Part shown: one piece after another, positions 35,501 to 43,291 of the stretch | Numbering within the stretch: position 1 is the first letter of the stretch | Layout: every line of letters begins with the position of its first letter | NCBI GenBank assembly: GCA_021636625.1 | Contig: JAJWLX010000002.1 | Location: 62,001 to 126,000, forward strand | Source of the DNA: Prevotella sp. | Lineage (GTDB): Bacteria; Bacteroidota; Bacteroidia; Bacteroidales; Bacteroidaceae | Length of the DNA: 64,000 nt | Direction: 5' to 3' | Notes under the pieces: model-generated | What the model was told of the DNA's origin: nothing | Database searches by the model: none | The model's input: the letters and a program-made list of their open reading frames with translations, nothing else | Program-made: the position numbers and the translations under genes

Positions 35501-36267
35501 TCGTAAGATACGGTCAGCTCTACCAGCAGGAGCAGTGCGAGGCAGCCACCTCGCTCTTCGGAGGCGTAGAGGCGGTGGAGATAGCCACTCCACCTATTCC
35601 GGAAGCTGAATCCTGGAGCACCATCGAGAGGCTCAACAGGGAGCGCGAGCTTGTGGGCATCTATCTCTCGGCTCATCCGCTCGACGATTACGAAATCATC
35701 CTCCGCAACCTCTGCAATACCCACTGCTCTGAATTGGGCGACAAGGTGGAGCTTGCCAAGAAGGAGGATGTGGTGTTCGGCGGCATCATCACCGGGGTGA
35801 AATCCAAGTTCACCAAGACCGGCAAACCGTGCGGCTTTGTCACCATCGAGGATTTCGAAGGCTCGGGCGAGCTGGCGCTCTTCGGTGAGGACTGGGGCAA
35901 CTGGCGCGGCATCATGGTAGAGGGCAGCACCATCTTCGTTACGGCGAAGTGTGTTTCCCGTTACGGCAACAGCAACTATCTCGATTTCAAGATCAGCACC
36001 GTGGAGTATCTCCAGACCGTGAAGGAGAACCGCCTGGAGAAGTTTACCATCATCGTGGACAGCACGGTGATAGATGAAACGCTGGTGAATGATATCAAGA
36101 CGCTGGTGGAGAATGATGAGGGCAAGGCACAGCTCTACCTTCAGATTCACGATGCCGAGACCAAGACCAATGTACTGCTGCGTGCGCAGGACCGCACGGT
36201 GGGTGTGAGCAGGGATCTGATACAGTTTGTCAACGACCATCCGAAGATGTCGTATCAGATCAATTAA
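32557..36267 (+). CDS. dnaE: DNA polymerase III subunit alpha
   Basis: Replicative DNA polymerase of 1236 aa. Start chosen at ATG 32557 (MEDFVHLHVHTQYSILDG); longer versions would run back through the promoter. An N-terminal PHP domain keeps its histidines (HVHTQYS, AVTDHGVM), so it may still bind metal. The polymerase core carries GPGRGSAAGSVVAYCLGIT near residue 430 and PDIDTDFDDDGRGKV near 470 with two catalytic aspartates; the third lies in the IKMDFLGLKTL segment near 640. The tau/clamp-binding C-terminal OB domain begins about residue 1060 (VVFGGIITGVKSKF). It is followed by trxA after 47 bases. Confidence 0.98.
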   Translation: MEDFVHLHVHTQYSILDGQSKIPRLVDKAIKDGMRGMAVTDHGVMFGIKELVDYCGKVNKDRKKEGLEPFKPIIGCEMYVARRTKGDREKDKGDMSGYHLIVLAKNYNGYKNLIKLVSNSWVDGYYMRPRTDRADLEKYHEDLIVCSACIAGEVPAKILKGDIAGAREACEWYHNLFGDDYYLELQRHKVPDDPSLLANREAYELQQKANKVLIEFAREYGIKLVCTNDCHFEDKETAEAHDHLLCIATGKDLDDPNRMRYSKQEWFKTREEMNEVFADVPEALSNTLEVLDKVEIYSIDHGPIMPFFPIPESFGTEEQLRQKVSEEDLYREFTSDENGENQLPPEEGQKVIDRLGGYDKIYRIKFEAEYLRHLAYEGARKLYGDPLPENVDEHVNFELHVMKTMGFPGYFLIVSDFIKAAREELGVMVGPGRGSAAGSVVAYCLGITKIDPLKYDLLFERFLNPDRVNLPDIDTDFDDDGRGKVLRWVMDKYGHENCAHIITYGSMATKNSIKDVARVEKLPLDKANALCKAIPDRLPDGAKMNLTNAIKYTPELREAEFSNDPRESNTIKYAKMLEGTIRGTGIHACGFIICRDPISNWVPVSTADDPDFPGLKTAVTQYDGHVIETTGLIKMDFLGLKTLSEMKEACKVIKQTTGDVVDLDTIPIDDELTYQLYQRGQTIGTFQFESPGMQKYLRELKPTVFEDLIAMNALYRPGPMDYIPDFIARKNGKQAITYDIPCMEKYLKDTYGITVYQEQVMLLSRQLASFTRGESDALRKAMGKKKKAIVDAMKPKFIKQGQENGHDPKVLEKIWGDWEKFASYAFNKSHATCYSWVAYQTAYLKAHYPAEYMAALMTRRFAQITEITKLMEECQSMGIKTLGPDVNESYRVFGVNEHGEIRFGLSAIKGMGTPAADAIVAERLKNGPYKTIFDFAERVDFSNVNRKAFESLALSGGFDSFGIRREQYFGKNSKGDTFLDTLVRYGQLYQQEQCEAATSLFGGVEAVEIATPPIPEAESWSTIERLNRERELVGIYLSAHPLDDYEIILRNLCNTHCSELGDKVELAKKEDVVFGGIITGVKSKFTKTGKPCGFVTIEDFEGSGELALFGEDWGNWRGIMVEGSTIFVTAKCVSRYGNSNYLDFKISTVEYLQTVKENRLEKFTIIVDSTVIDETLVNDIKTLVENDEGKAQLYLQIHDAETKTNVLLRAQDRTVGVSRDLIQFVNDHPKMSYQIN

Positions 36268-36314
36268 AAATAATTCATGAGAATATTATTAACTATATAA
36301 AAAAGGAAGAAAAA

Positions 36315-36629
36315 ATGGAAGTAACAATTACAACCGAGAATTTCGAGAGTTACAAGAATGGCGAGTTGCCATTGGTAGTAGATTTGTGGGCTACATGGTG
36401 TGGTCCTTGCCGCCAGATTGCTCCTATCGTGTCAGAATTGGCAGGGGAGTTTGACGGTAAGTTGGTAGTTGGTAAGTGTGATGTAGAGGAGAACGACGAC
36501 ATCGCAATGGAGTTTGGCGTTCGCAATATCCCTACCATCCTTTTCTTCAAGGGTGGCCAGCTCGTTGACAAGTTTGTTGGTGCAGCCAACAAGTCAACCC
36601 TCAAGGAGAAGTTTGAGGCTCTGCTGTAA
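36315..36629 (+). CDS. trxA: thioredoxin
   Basis: Classic 104-aa thioredoxin with active site WCGPC at about residue 31-35 and the cis-proline segment NIPTILFFKGG near 73. Cytoplasmic, no signal peptide. An AAGGAAG ribosome site precedes the ATG. It may be co-transcribed with dnaE. A terminator follows. Confidence 0.97.
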   Translation: MEVTITTENFESYKNGELPLVVDLWATWCGPCRQIAPIVSELAGEFDGKLVVGKCDVEENDDIAMEFGVRNIPTILFFKGGQLVDKFVGAANKSTLKEKFEALL

Positions 36630-36653
36630 GAGAGGGCAGAAGACTAAAAAAAA

Positions 36654-36697
36654 TACGTCCCGGTGCGGCATCAGCTGCATCGGGACGTATGCTTTTT
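36654..36697. terminator. terminator between trxA and tsaE
   Basis: TACGTCCCGGTGC and GCATCGGGACGTA form a stem (36654-36689 including a short inner stem), with an A run before and a T6 run after, so it can serve both trxA (plus) and tsaE (minus). Confidence 0.88.
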
Positions 36698-36726
36698 TGT
36701 TAGAATCCGAATTTGCGAAATAGCCT

Positions 36727-37137
36727 CTAGAATTCTACGCTTCTGCTACCGTCTTCCTCCACGGTGATGGTCACCTTGGTGCAATCCTCCGGCAGCAGGT
36801 CCTCGATGAGTTCCGGCCACTCCAGGAAGCAGAGGTTTCCGCCGTAGAAGTAATCCTCGTATCCCATATCATACACCTCATCAATCTTCTTGATGCGGTA
36901 GAAATCGAAATGGTAGATAGGATCGCCGTTTCCGGCAGTGTATTCGTTGACGAGAGCGAAGGTAGGCGAGGTGATTACATCCTCCACGCCCAGTTCCTCG
37001 CAGATAGCTTTTACGAAAGTTGTCTTTCCGGCACCCATCTTGCCATAGAAGGCAAAGACCTTGCCGTCGCCCATGTTCTGCAGGAATTCCTTGGCTGCAG
37101 CATGGATGTTGTCTAATGAATCAATCTTAATCTTCAT
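36727..37137 (-). CDS. tsaE: tRNA t6A biosynthesis ATPase TsaE
   Basis: Small P-loop ATPase (136 aa) that works with TsaB and TsaD in making threonylcarbamoyl-A37 in tRNA. Walker A GKMGAGKTTFVKAIC near residue 31, switch region TSPTFALVNEYT near 57, and HFDFYRIKKIDEVYDMGYEDYF near 76. The WPELIEDLLPED motif near 107 is also typical. It follows porX by 17 bases on the same strand. Confidence 0.96.
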   Translation of the reverse strand: MKIKIDSLDNIHAAAKEFLQNMGDGKVFAFYGKMGAGKTTFVKAICEELGVEDVITSPTFALVNEYTAGNGDPIYHFDFYRIKKIDEVYDMGYEDYFYGGNLCFLEWPELIEDLLPEDCTKVTITVEEDGSRSVEF

Positions 37138-37154
37138 ATATTTAATTTTTAATT

Positions 37155-38714
37155 TTAATTTCTCTTTCTCGGTGTCAGTGTGATGATCGGAATGAGCATT
37201 TCCTCCATCGAGATGCCACCGTGCTGGAAGGTATCCTTGTAGTACGAAACGTAGTAATTGTAGTTGTTCGGATAGGCGAAGAAGGCATCTCCGTAGGCAA
37301 AGACATACGATGTACTCAGGTTGGGAGCTGGCAACTGTGCCCTTTTCGGGTCCCTGATGGTGAAAACCTCCTTGGCATTGCAGGCCAGGTTCTTGCCCAG
37401 CTTGTAGCGCAGGTTGGTATTCGTGTTGCGGTCGCCGATGATCTTGATGGGCTTCGAGGCGCGGATGCTTCCGTGGTCGGTGGTGATCACCACCTTGCAG
37501 TCATCCTGCGACAGTCTTCTGAACAGTTCCGAGAGCACCGAGTGGCGCAGCCAGCTCTGCGTGATGCTGCGGTAGGCACTCTCTGTATTGGCGAGCTCGC
37601 GTACCATCTTCGATTCCGTTCGGGCATGCGAGAGCATGTCGATGAAGTTGATCACCAGCACGTTCAGGTCCTTCTCCCTGCATTCGTTGTAGTGCTCCAT
37701 AAACCGGTCGGCGCCCTGCGAATCGTTCACCTTGTGATAGCTGAAGCTGTATCGCTTGCGGTATCTGTCGAGCAACGTCTGTATCAGCGGCTCCTCGTTT
37801 AGGTTCTTGCCCTCCTCCTCGTCTTCATCCACCCAGAGCTCCGGAAACATCTCGGCAATCCTGTTGGGCATCAGACCGCTGAAGATGGCGTTCCTGGCAT
37901 ATTGCGTGGCGGTGGGCAGGATGCTCATATACATATCCTCGTCAATGTCGAACAGCTCGCCGATGTCAGCCGCCAGCATCTTCCACTGGTCGTATCTGAA
38001 GTTGTCTATCACGATGAGAAACACCTTCTCCCCCTTGTCCAGAATCGGGAAGATCCTGTTTCTGAAGACATCCGGGCTCATCATCGGGCGGTTGTTATCC
38101 CTCTTTGGGTCAACCCATTCCAGATAGTTTTGGGCGATGAATTTGGCGAATCCGGTGTTTGCCTCCTCTTTCTGCATGGCGAGCATTTCGGTCATCTGGC
38201 TGTCGGTATCGCTCAGTTCCAGTTCCCATTTCACGAGTCTTCTGTATATCTCCATCCAGTCTTGGCTGGTACGGCAGTCCATCATCTTCAGGGCAATCTG
38301 CTGGTAGTCCTGCTGGTATCCGTTCTGCGTTACCTCGGTCACGATATCCTTTCGGTGGATGTTCTTTTTCAGCGAGAGCAGGATCTGGCTCGGGTTGACG
38401 GGCTTGATGAGATAGTCGGCGATTTTCGACCCGATAGCCTGGTCCATGATGTTTTCCTCTTCGCTCTTGGTACACATCACAACGGGAGTAGCGAGCTGGA
38501 TTTCCTTGATTTGCTGCAGGGTCTCCAGACCGCTCAGTCCAGGCATCATTTCATCGAGGAGGATGAGGTCGAAGGATTGCTGTCTGCATAGCTCGATGGC
38601 ATCCGATCCATTGCTCACCGTGGCAACCTCGTAACCTTTTTTCTCCAGGAAGATGATATGTGCCTTGAGGAGCTCAATTTCATCATCGATCCATAGTAAT
38701 AATCCGTTGCTCAT
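37155..38714 (-). CDS. porX: PorX: response regulator with PglZ phosphatase domain
   Basis: Response regulator (519 aa) known as PorX in Porphyromonas, where it acts with the kinase PorY and the sigma factor SigP to control type IX secretion genes. Receiver domain: acidic pair IDDE at 9-12, phosphoacceptor Asp54 in LILLDEMMPG, Thr/Ser in VVMCTKS and Lys in YLIKPVNP. After a helical linker comes a PglZ (alkaline-phosphatase-fold) domain: IVIDNFRYDQWK near 236 and VVITTDHGSI near 415 contain likely metal ligands; this domain has been shown in PorX to hydrolyse oligonucleotides or cyclic ones. It has no DNA-binding domain. porY is not in the window. tsaE follows in the same operon. Confidence 0.93.
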   Translation of the reverse strand: MSNGLLLWIDDEIELLKAHIIFLEKKGYEVATVSNGSDAIELCRQQSFDLILLDEMMPGLSGLETLQQIKEIQLATPVVMCTKSEEENIMDQAIGSKIADYLIKPVNPSQILLSLKKNIHRKDIVTEVTQNGYQQDYQQIALKMMDCRTSQDWMEIYRRLVKWELELSDTDSQMTEMLAMQKEEANTGFAKFIAQNYLEWVDPKRDNNRPMMSPDVFRNRIFPILDKGEKVFLIVIDNFRYDQWKMLAADIGELFDIDEDMYMSILPTATQYARNAIFSGLMPNRIAEMFPELWVDEDEEEGKNLNEEPLIQTLLDRYRKRYSFSYHKVNDSQGADRFMEHYNECREKDLNVLVINFIDMLSHARTESKMVRELANTESAYRSITQSWLRHSVLSELFRRLSQDDCKVVITTDHGSIRASKPIKIIGDRNTNTNLRYKLGKNLACNAKEVFTIRDPKRAQLPAPNLSTSYVFAYGDAFFAYPNNYNYYVSYYKDTFQHGGISMEEMLIPIITLTPRKRN

Positions 38715-38886
38715 ATTGCATTATCCTTTTAGAGTATCTTTTTGCTGTATCCTTTTAGGATATGTTTTTATTTTCGAGGTGCTAAAGTACAAAGAATAAT
38801 TGAATGACGGAAGAGAGTTGTGGTTAAAGAAACTTAATTGAAAAAAAAAGGGTGTGTCATAAGTTTAGATTATGGCAGCCGAAGTC

Positions 38887-38971
38887 GGGCTGAAAGCCCA
38901 AAAACTCCTAGCCCAGGGCATCGCCCTGGGTAATGTTGACAAAAAGTAAAGTCGCCCTGAAACCCAGGGCG
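38887..38971. repeat. cluster of three GC-rich palindromes
   Basis: Within AT-rich intergenic DNA: GGGCTGAAAGCCC (38887-38899), CCCAGGGCATCGCCCTGGG (38912-38930) and CGCCCTGAAACCCAGGGCG (38953-38971). The second and third share the GCCCTGGG arm. They look like a dispersed extragenic palindromic element (REP/BIME type). The stretch 38715-38886 holds the porX upstream region with direct repeats around ATCCTTTTAGGAT and no gene. Confidence 0.8.
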
Positions 38972-39140
38972 TGGAACTCCAGCCCGAGGAGGTGAACGTG
39001 CGCCTGAGCAGGGTTTCGGGCAAGAAGGCGCAGAAGATGAAGGGCACTACGGCGATTCCCGCATCTGGCTGCATCGCCTGATGAAATGCATCGACGAAGC
39101 AAGAGAAAAGGATGAATCCGTCTGGATTACCATCATCTGA
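38961..39140 (+). pseudogene. possible 3' remnant of a gene
   Basis: An open frame of 60 codons without a proper start, opening directly at the end of the palindrome cluster and ending TGA at 39138-39140. Its last part reads GDSRIWLHRLMKCIDEAREK then DESVWITII, which looks like a natural protein C terminus in composition, and the GC content is far above the flanks. I do not recognise the family. It may be the tail of a gene whose front was lost when the palindromes arrived, or chance. Confidence 0.3.
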
Positions 39141-39158
39141 TACTTACAAATATCATCA

Positions 39159-39198
39159 GGATTCTCGGTCTTTTTTATAATATTAAGACCGGGAATCC
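39159..39198 (+). terminator. long inverted repeat after the gene remnant
   Basis: GGATTCTCGGTCTT at 39159-39172 pairs with AAGACCGGGAATCC at 39185-39198 (13 of 14). The loop is AT-rich; no long T run follows but AT-rich DNA does. It may be the old terminator of the lost gene. Confidence 0.5.
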
Positions 39199-39261
39199 GT
39201 TATTATTATCGAAGATAAAAGTAATCAATAATAATAAAAAAAAGAAAGAAAAGAAGAAACA

Positions 39262-39543
39262 ATGCTCAAGATTGTAATGATCATGCTATGCGGAATTGGT
39301 ACGGGGTACCTGCTCCGCAACAAGAAAATGAGTTTTATCGGCCGTATCATCACGGCGCTTATCTGGGTACTCCTCTTCCTGCTCGGCATCGAGGTGGGAG
39401 CGAACCCTCGTATTATCAATGGTCTTCAGACCCTGGGACTCGAAGCCATCGTGCTTACGATAGCCGGAAGTCTGGGTAGTGCAATCTTTGCGTGGGCATT
39501 GTGGAGATATGTCTGCAGAAAGGAGGCTGGAAATGAAAGGTAG
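39262..39543 (+). CDS. lysine exporter LysO, N-terminal half
   Basis: Membrane protein of 93 aa with three hydrophobic segments (IVMIMLCGIGTGYLL, IITALIWVLLFLLGIEVG, AIVLTIAGSLGSAIFAWAL). It corresponds to the first part of LysO/YbjE (DUF340), the L-lysine exporter of E. coli, which is a single chain of about 300 aa. The stop codon overlaps the next gene by 11 bases, so the two halves are translationally coupled. The split is probably natural, since both halves keep clean ends and a ribosome site (AGGAGG at 39521-39526) serves the second. Confidence 0.8.
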   Translation: MLKIVMIMLCGIGTGYLLRNKKMSFIGRIITALIWVLLFLLGIEVGANPRIINGLQTLGLEAIVLTIAGSLGSAIFAWALWRYVCRKEAGNER

Positions 39544-40135
39544 TCTGATTATCGTAGGCTTCTTCGTGCTGGGCATCATCGTGGGAGTGTGGGATGTGAT
39601 TCCTGCCAGTTTCCTGGCGAGCGACGTGAGCTATTATGCCCTCTGCTGCCTGATGTTCTGCGTGGGTATCAGCATCGGCTGCGATACTTCTATCCTGAAG
39701 AGTTTCAGAAAGGTGAATCCCCGACTGATGATGTTGCCGGTGATGACCATCCTGGGAACCTTTGCCGGATGCGCAGCTGCCTCCCTGATACTGGGACACC
39801 GTCAGATCTCCGACTGTCTCGCCATCGGTTCGGGCTTCGGATACTACTCATTGTCGAGCATCTTCATCACGCAGTATCGGGGTGCCGAGCTGGGAACCAT
39901 CGCCCTGCTTGCCAACATCTTCCGTGAGATTCTCACCCTGCTCTGTGCGCCCCTGCTGGCGAAGTATTTCGGCAAGCTGGCGCCTATCAGCGTGGGTGGA
40001 GCCACCACGATGGATACCACGTTACCTATCATCACCCGCTATTCGGGCGAGAGCTTCATTATCGTTTCCATCTTCCACGGCTTCTGCGTAGATTTCTCCG
40101 TGCCGTTCCTGGTTACCTTCTTCTGTTCGCTCTAA
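39533..40135 (+). CDS. lysine exporter LysO, C-terminal half
   Basis: Start taken at ATG 39533, preceded by AGGAGG 6 bases upstream; this gives 200 aa (MKGSLIIVGFFVLGIIVGVW). It has about six membrane segments and the LysO core: CVGISIGCD near residue 41, GSGFGYYSLSSIFITQ near 97, NIFREILTLL near 126 and GGATTMDTTLPIITRYSG near 149. With the 93-aa protein it should form the whole exporter. Substrate (lysine) is inferred from E. coli. Confidence 0.87.
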   Translation: MKGSLIIVGFFVLGIIVGVWDVIPASFLASDVSYYALCCLMFCVGISIGCDTSILKSFRKVNPRLMMLPVMTILGTFAGCAAASLILGHRQISDCLAIGSGFGYYSLSSIFITQYRGAELGTIALLANIFREILTLLCAPLLAKYFGKLAPISVGGATTMDTTLPIITRYSGESFIIVSIFHGFCVDFSVPFLVTFFCSL

Positions 40136-40202
40136 CTGCTTATCAGAAAGCATCAGCAGCTTATCTCGACTGGGTATGCGCATGATTCTGAAGGCTGACT
40201 TT

Positions 40203-43200
40203 TTAGAATCCATCCAGCTCGATGTATTCATCATCGGCTTCAGATTCTGGGGCATTCGAGTCATCGAAGTAGATGCCGGTATCGGTATCTTCTGCTGGCT
40301 GGCCCTCGATATCGATTCCATTATCTTCAGGATTCTTCTTCTGAGAATCATTTTCTTCCTCCAGAGCATCTTCCTCCTTCTGGGAATCCTTATCCACTAC
40401 GATTTCCGTTGGTTCCATCAGCAGGCGCATCTTGCTGATCTTCAGCGGTGCAAAGTGACGGGTATAGAACTTGTCGTAATCATCATACGAGAGATTTCTG
40501 CCCAGAAGTTCGAGGTTCGGCTCGCTGATCACGTAGCTTCTCGCCTTGGAAATCAGACGGAGAATGCCGGCCTGCTGATGCAGCTCGTTGGCATACTGGC
40601 GCGCCTCGTCGTAGTTCTGGAAACCGCTTACCTGCAGGCGATGCAACCCCTGGAGGTCTTCGATGCTGATGTCGAAATTGCGCGCCATATAGGTGGTGAA
40701 GTTATACTTGGCTACCTCGAAGAGCAGCTGGTTCTCGTTCACGGAATCGGGACTGTAGGCGAGCAGGAAGACAAACCGGTCGTTGCGGTCGGCTGAGAAT
40801 CCTTTCTGCTGAGTGGAGTCCTGGGAACTGAGCACATCGCTGCGCTTCGCCCAGACATTACTCAGGTCGAACTTTCCGCCGTAGAGTCGTCTTCCGGCAT
40901 TCACGCCGTTTACGATCATTCCCGCCATCTCGCTCAACCGGCTGTTGGGATATTGCGCTATCACCTGGTTCATCTTTTCCAGACATTCGGAAACCTTGCC
41001 CTCGTTGAGCAGGGTCATACCGCTGATGAAGAGGAACTTGTCGCGGTTGGCGCCAGTAGGGAACCGCTTGTCTGATATTTCCGAGTTGTGCATCACCGCC
41101 TCGTACTTGCCCTCCTTGAATGCCTGATAGGTGAGGGTGTAGATGGAATCTTCGATGTGTACACCCATCCTCGCATTCTCCAGATAGTAAGGGTCGGAGA
41201 GGAGGGCTGTGAACTGGCTTTTTGGGTAATCCTTCTTTAATTTATCGACATAACTGTTCGCCATCTGAGTTTGCTTCTTTCGGGAATAAAGCAGATACAG
41301 ATGGTAATAGGCTTCGTCGAGATGCTTGAAATCCGGGTAGTTGTCCACCAGTCGGAGCAGCATCTTCTCGCTCAGTGCCAGGTTGTCAAGCCGGTCTTTG
41401 AAGATGATGCCGGCATGGTATAAGCCATCCGCCAGGAGCTGGTTGCTCGCTGACATCTGCTCTGGGGTGAACGGAATCTGAGCCAGATAATAAGCCCGCT
41501 GATGAGGGCCGAGGCTGGCGCTATCGGCAGATGGTTTGCCGGATTCTTCCTGGGATAAAGAATGGGATAGAACGTCTCGTGATGCATCAGGCTGAAGCTT
41601 GGAATCTTGATCAGAATTCGTTCCTTGCTCGGAATCTGTTCCTTGAGCTGAAGATGTTCCTTGCTCGGAATCTGTTTCTTGTGCGATATCCGTTTCTTGT
41701 GCCGAAGCCACAACAGTTTTGTTGATTCGCTGCCAGTTGTCGAGGTTCTTTCGCTTGCCCCAGAGTTTCTCGAAGAGTGCCTTACCCTGGCTTACGGCTA
41801 CAGGGGAATAGAAATACCAGGTATTGGTGTTCCCGAATCCGTTTCCGGAATCATTCCCGGAATCATTCCCGTCATTTCCTCCATCAAATTCCGAATTCAT
41901 CTCTGCACCGTTGTCCCATCTCCTTCTTTCTTCCTCTTTCTCCTTTCTTTTCAGGGCAGCTATCACTCGGTCGATGGCTGCGTTTCTGTCTCTCTCGTCC
42001 ATTTGGGCAAGAGACTGGAGGGAATCCTGGAGGGCGATGGCATCGGTATAAGGCACCAGTTCGTCCAGCACCTTGGAGCGATGAGCCAGTTGCGGATAAT
42101 CCTTTCTGTCCTGATCGAGCAAGCCGATTGCCTCGCCATAGCAGCGCTTGGCATCAGCATATCGCTCGGTTTCCCAATACAGATTGCCCAGACGCAGCAG
42201 GAGTACACCCTTCTCTATACCGTTTCGGGTAGCCTTCCGGTTGCCTTTTTCGTAGGCATAGATGGCACGCAGGGTATCTTTCTGGGCCAGGTGGATGTTG
42301 CCGATGGCATAATATACCTGGTCCTGATAATCCTTGTTCTTATCCGATGCCGCCATGCGCTTGAGTCGGCTGATCATCTTCCTGCTGTTGCCCGAAGCCA
42401 AGACCTCGGTGATGGCGATGCGGGCATTAAACTCCAGTTTGTAGGGCGGATTGAGCCGGATGACGTGGCGGAAAGCCTGATAAGCCTCCTGCTGGTTGCC
42501 GATGGAAGCCTGCAACTGTCCCATCAGATACCACTGGCGGGCTTTCTGCTTGTGTCGCATCTCATGGCTTATCACCTTCCTGAGATAGGGAATCGCCTTC
42601 CGGGCATCCCCCGTGTGGATATAGTAATCGGCGAAGGCATAATCCCATTCCTTCTGGGCACGCCAGTGAATGGAATCGCGCTGGATGTTTCGGATCACAT
42701 CTTCTGCATCGTAGGTCCATCCCTGCTCGATATAGCATTTGGCAAGCCAGGCGCGCGCCTTGCCGTAGATGGCAGGCTGGGTGGAGTAAAGGCGGCTCAT
42801 ATAGGCGAAGGTGGCAGCGGCCCCCTCGAAATCCCCCTTCTGGAATTGCGATCGGCCCATCAGCATCCACGCTTTCCATAAAAACGGATTGTATTCCCTG
42901 CGACTGAGCCATTCGATATCTTTCGCCGTCTTTCTCTTGCCGGGTTCCCATACGGGGCGGCGCTTGATGCTGTGCTGGTGGATGGCTTTCTCGCATTTCT
43001 CGATGGCACGGTCGAAGTTGGCTTTGCCCAGATCGCGGCTGTTCTTGTTGCCAACGGTATAGAGCGGAATCTGCTCCGTAAAGTTGTCCCGGTTGCCTTC
43101 TTCCTTCTCCAGCGCCCCGTCGATATAAGCCACGGTACCATTATAATAGGTATTGTATCGGGCATTAAAGGCATGCCACCACCTGCTCTGCGCCGTATTC

Positions 43201-43286
43201 TTCTGCGTAGAGCATCCCGTAAGGATCGCTGCAGTCACAGCGAGTCCTATCAGAAAAAGGAGTTGGATGGGGTTTTTGCCTTTCAT
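40203..43286 (-). CDS. porW: PorW/SprE-type TPR lipoprotein of type IX secretion
   Basis: Lipoprotein of 1027 aa, signal ending ILTGC (lipid Cys25), then TQKNTAQSRWWHAFNARYNTYYNG, the family hallmark of PorW/SprE. TPR-like helical pairs occupy about residues 50-450 and 600-800; between them is a low-complexity stretch (about 450-590) with QETDIAQETDSEQGTSSAQ repeats. PorW is required for type IX secretion in Porphyromonas and SprE for gliding and secretion in Flavobacterium, where it links the PorKN ring to the translocon. The C terminus is very acidic. It follows the znuB-like gene by 5 bases, in an operon beginning with aroA. Confidence 0.92.
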   Translation of the reverse strand: MKGKNPIQLLFLIGLAVTAAILTGCSTQKNTAQSRWWHAFNARYNTYYNGTVAYIDGALEKEEGNRDNFTEQIPLYTVGNKNSRDLGKANFDRAIEKCEKAIHQHSIKRRPVWEPGKRKTAKDIEWLSRREYNPFLWKAWMLMGRSQFQKGDFEGAAATFAYMSRLYSTQPAIYGKARAWLAKCYIEQGWTYDAEDVIRNIQRDSIHWRAQKEWDYAFADYYIHTGDARKAIPYLRKVISHEMRHKQKARQWYLMGQLQASIGNQQEAYQAFRHVIRLNPPYKLEFNARIAITEVLASGNSRKMISRLKRMAASDKNKDYQDQVYYAIGNIHLAQKDTLRAIYAYEKGNRKATRNGIEKGVLLLRLGNLYWETERYADAKRCYGEAIGLLDQDRKDYPQLAHRSKVLDELVPYTDAIALQDSLQSLAQMDERDRNAAIDRVIAALKRKEKEEERRRWDNGAEMNSEFDGGNDGNDSGNDSGNGFGNTNTWYFYSPVAVSQGKALFEKLWGKRKNLDNWQRINKTVVASAQETDIAQETDSEQGTSSAQGTDSEQGTNSDQDSKLQPDASRDVLSHSLSQEESGKPSADSASLGPHQRAYYLAQIPFTPEQMSASNQLLADGLYHAGIIFKDRLDNLALSEKMLLRLVDNYPDFKHLDEAYYHLYLLYSRKKQTQMANSYVDKLKKDYPKSQFTALLSDPYYLENARMGVHIEDSIYTLTYQAFKEGKYEAVMHNSEISDKRFPTGANRDKFLFISGMTLLNEGKVSECLEKMNQVIAQYPNSRLSEMAGMIVNGVNAGRRLYGGKFDLSNVWAKRSDVLSSQDSTQQKGFSADRNDRFVFLLAYSPDSVNENQLLFEVAKYNFTTYMARNFDISIEDLQGLHRLQVSGFQNYDEARQYANELHQQAGILRLISKARSYVISEPNLELLGRNLSYDDYDKFYTRHFAPLKISKMRLLMEPTEIVVDKDSQKEEDALEEENDSQKKNPEDNGIDIEGQPAEDTDTGIYFDDSNAPESEADDEYIELDGF

Positions 43287-43291
43287 GCTTT

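Noticed and set aside
38887..39200. Insertion sequence
   Set aside because: Palindromes and a gene remnant are present but no transposase frame, terminal inverted repeats or target duplication could be found.
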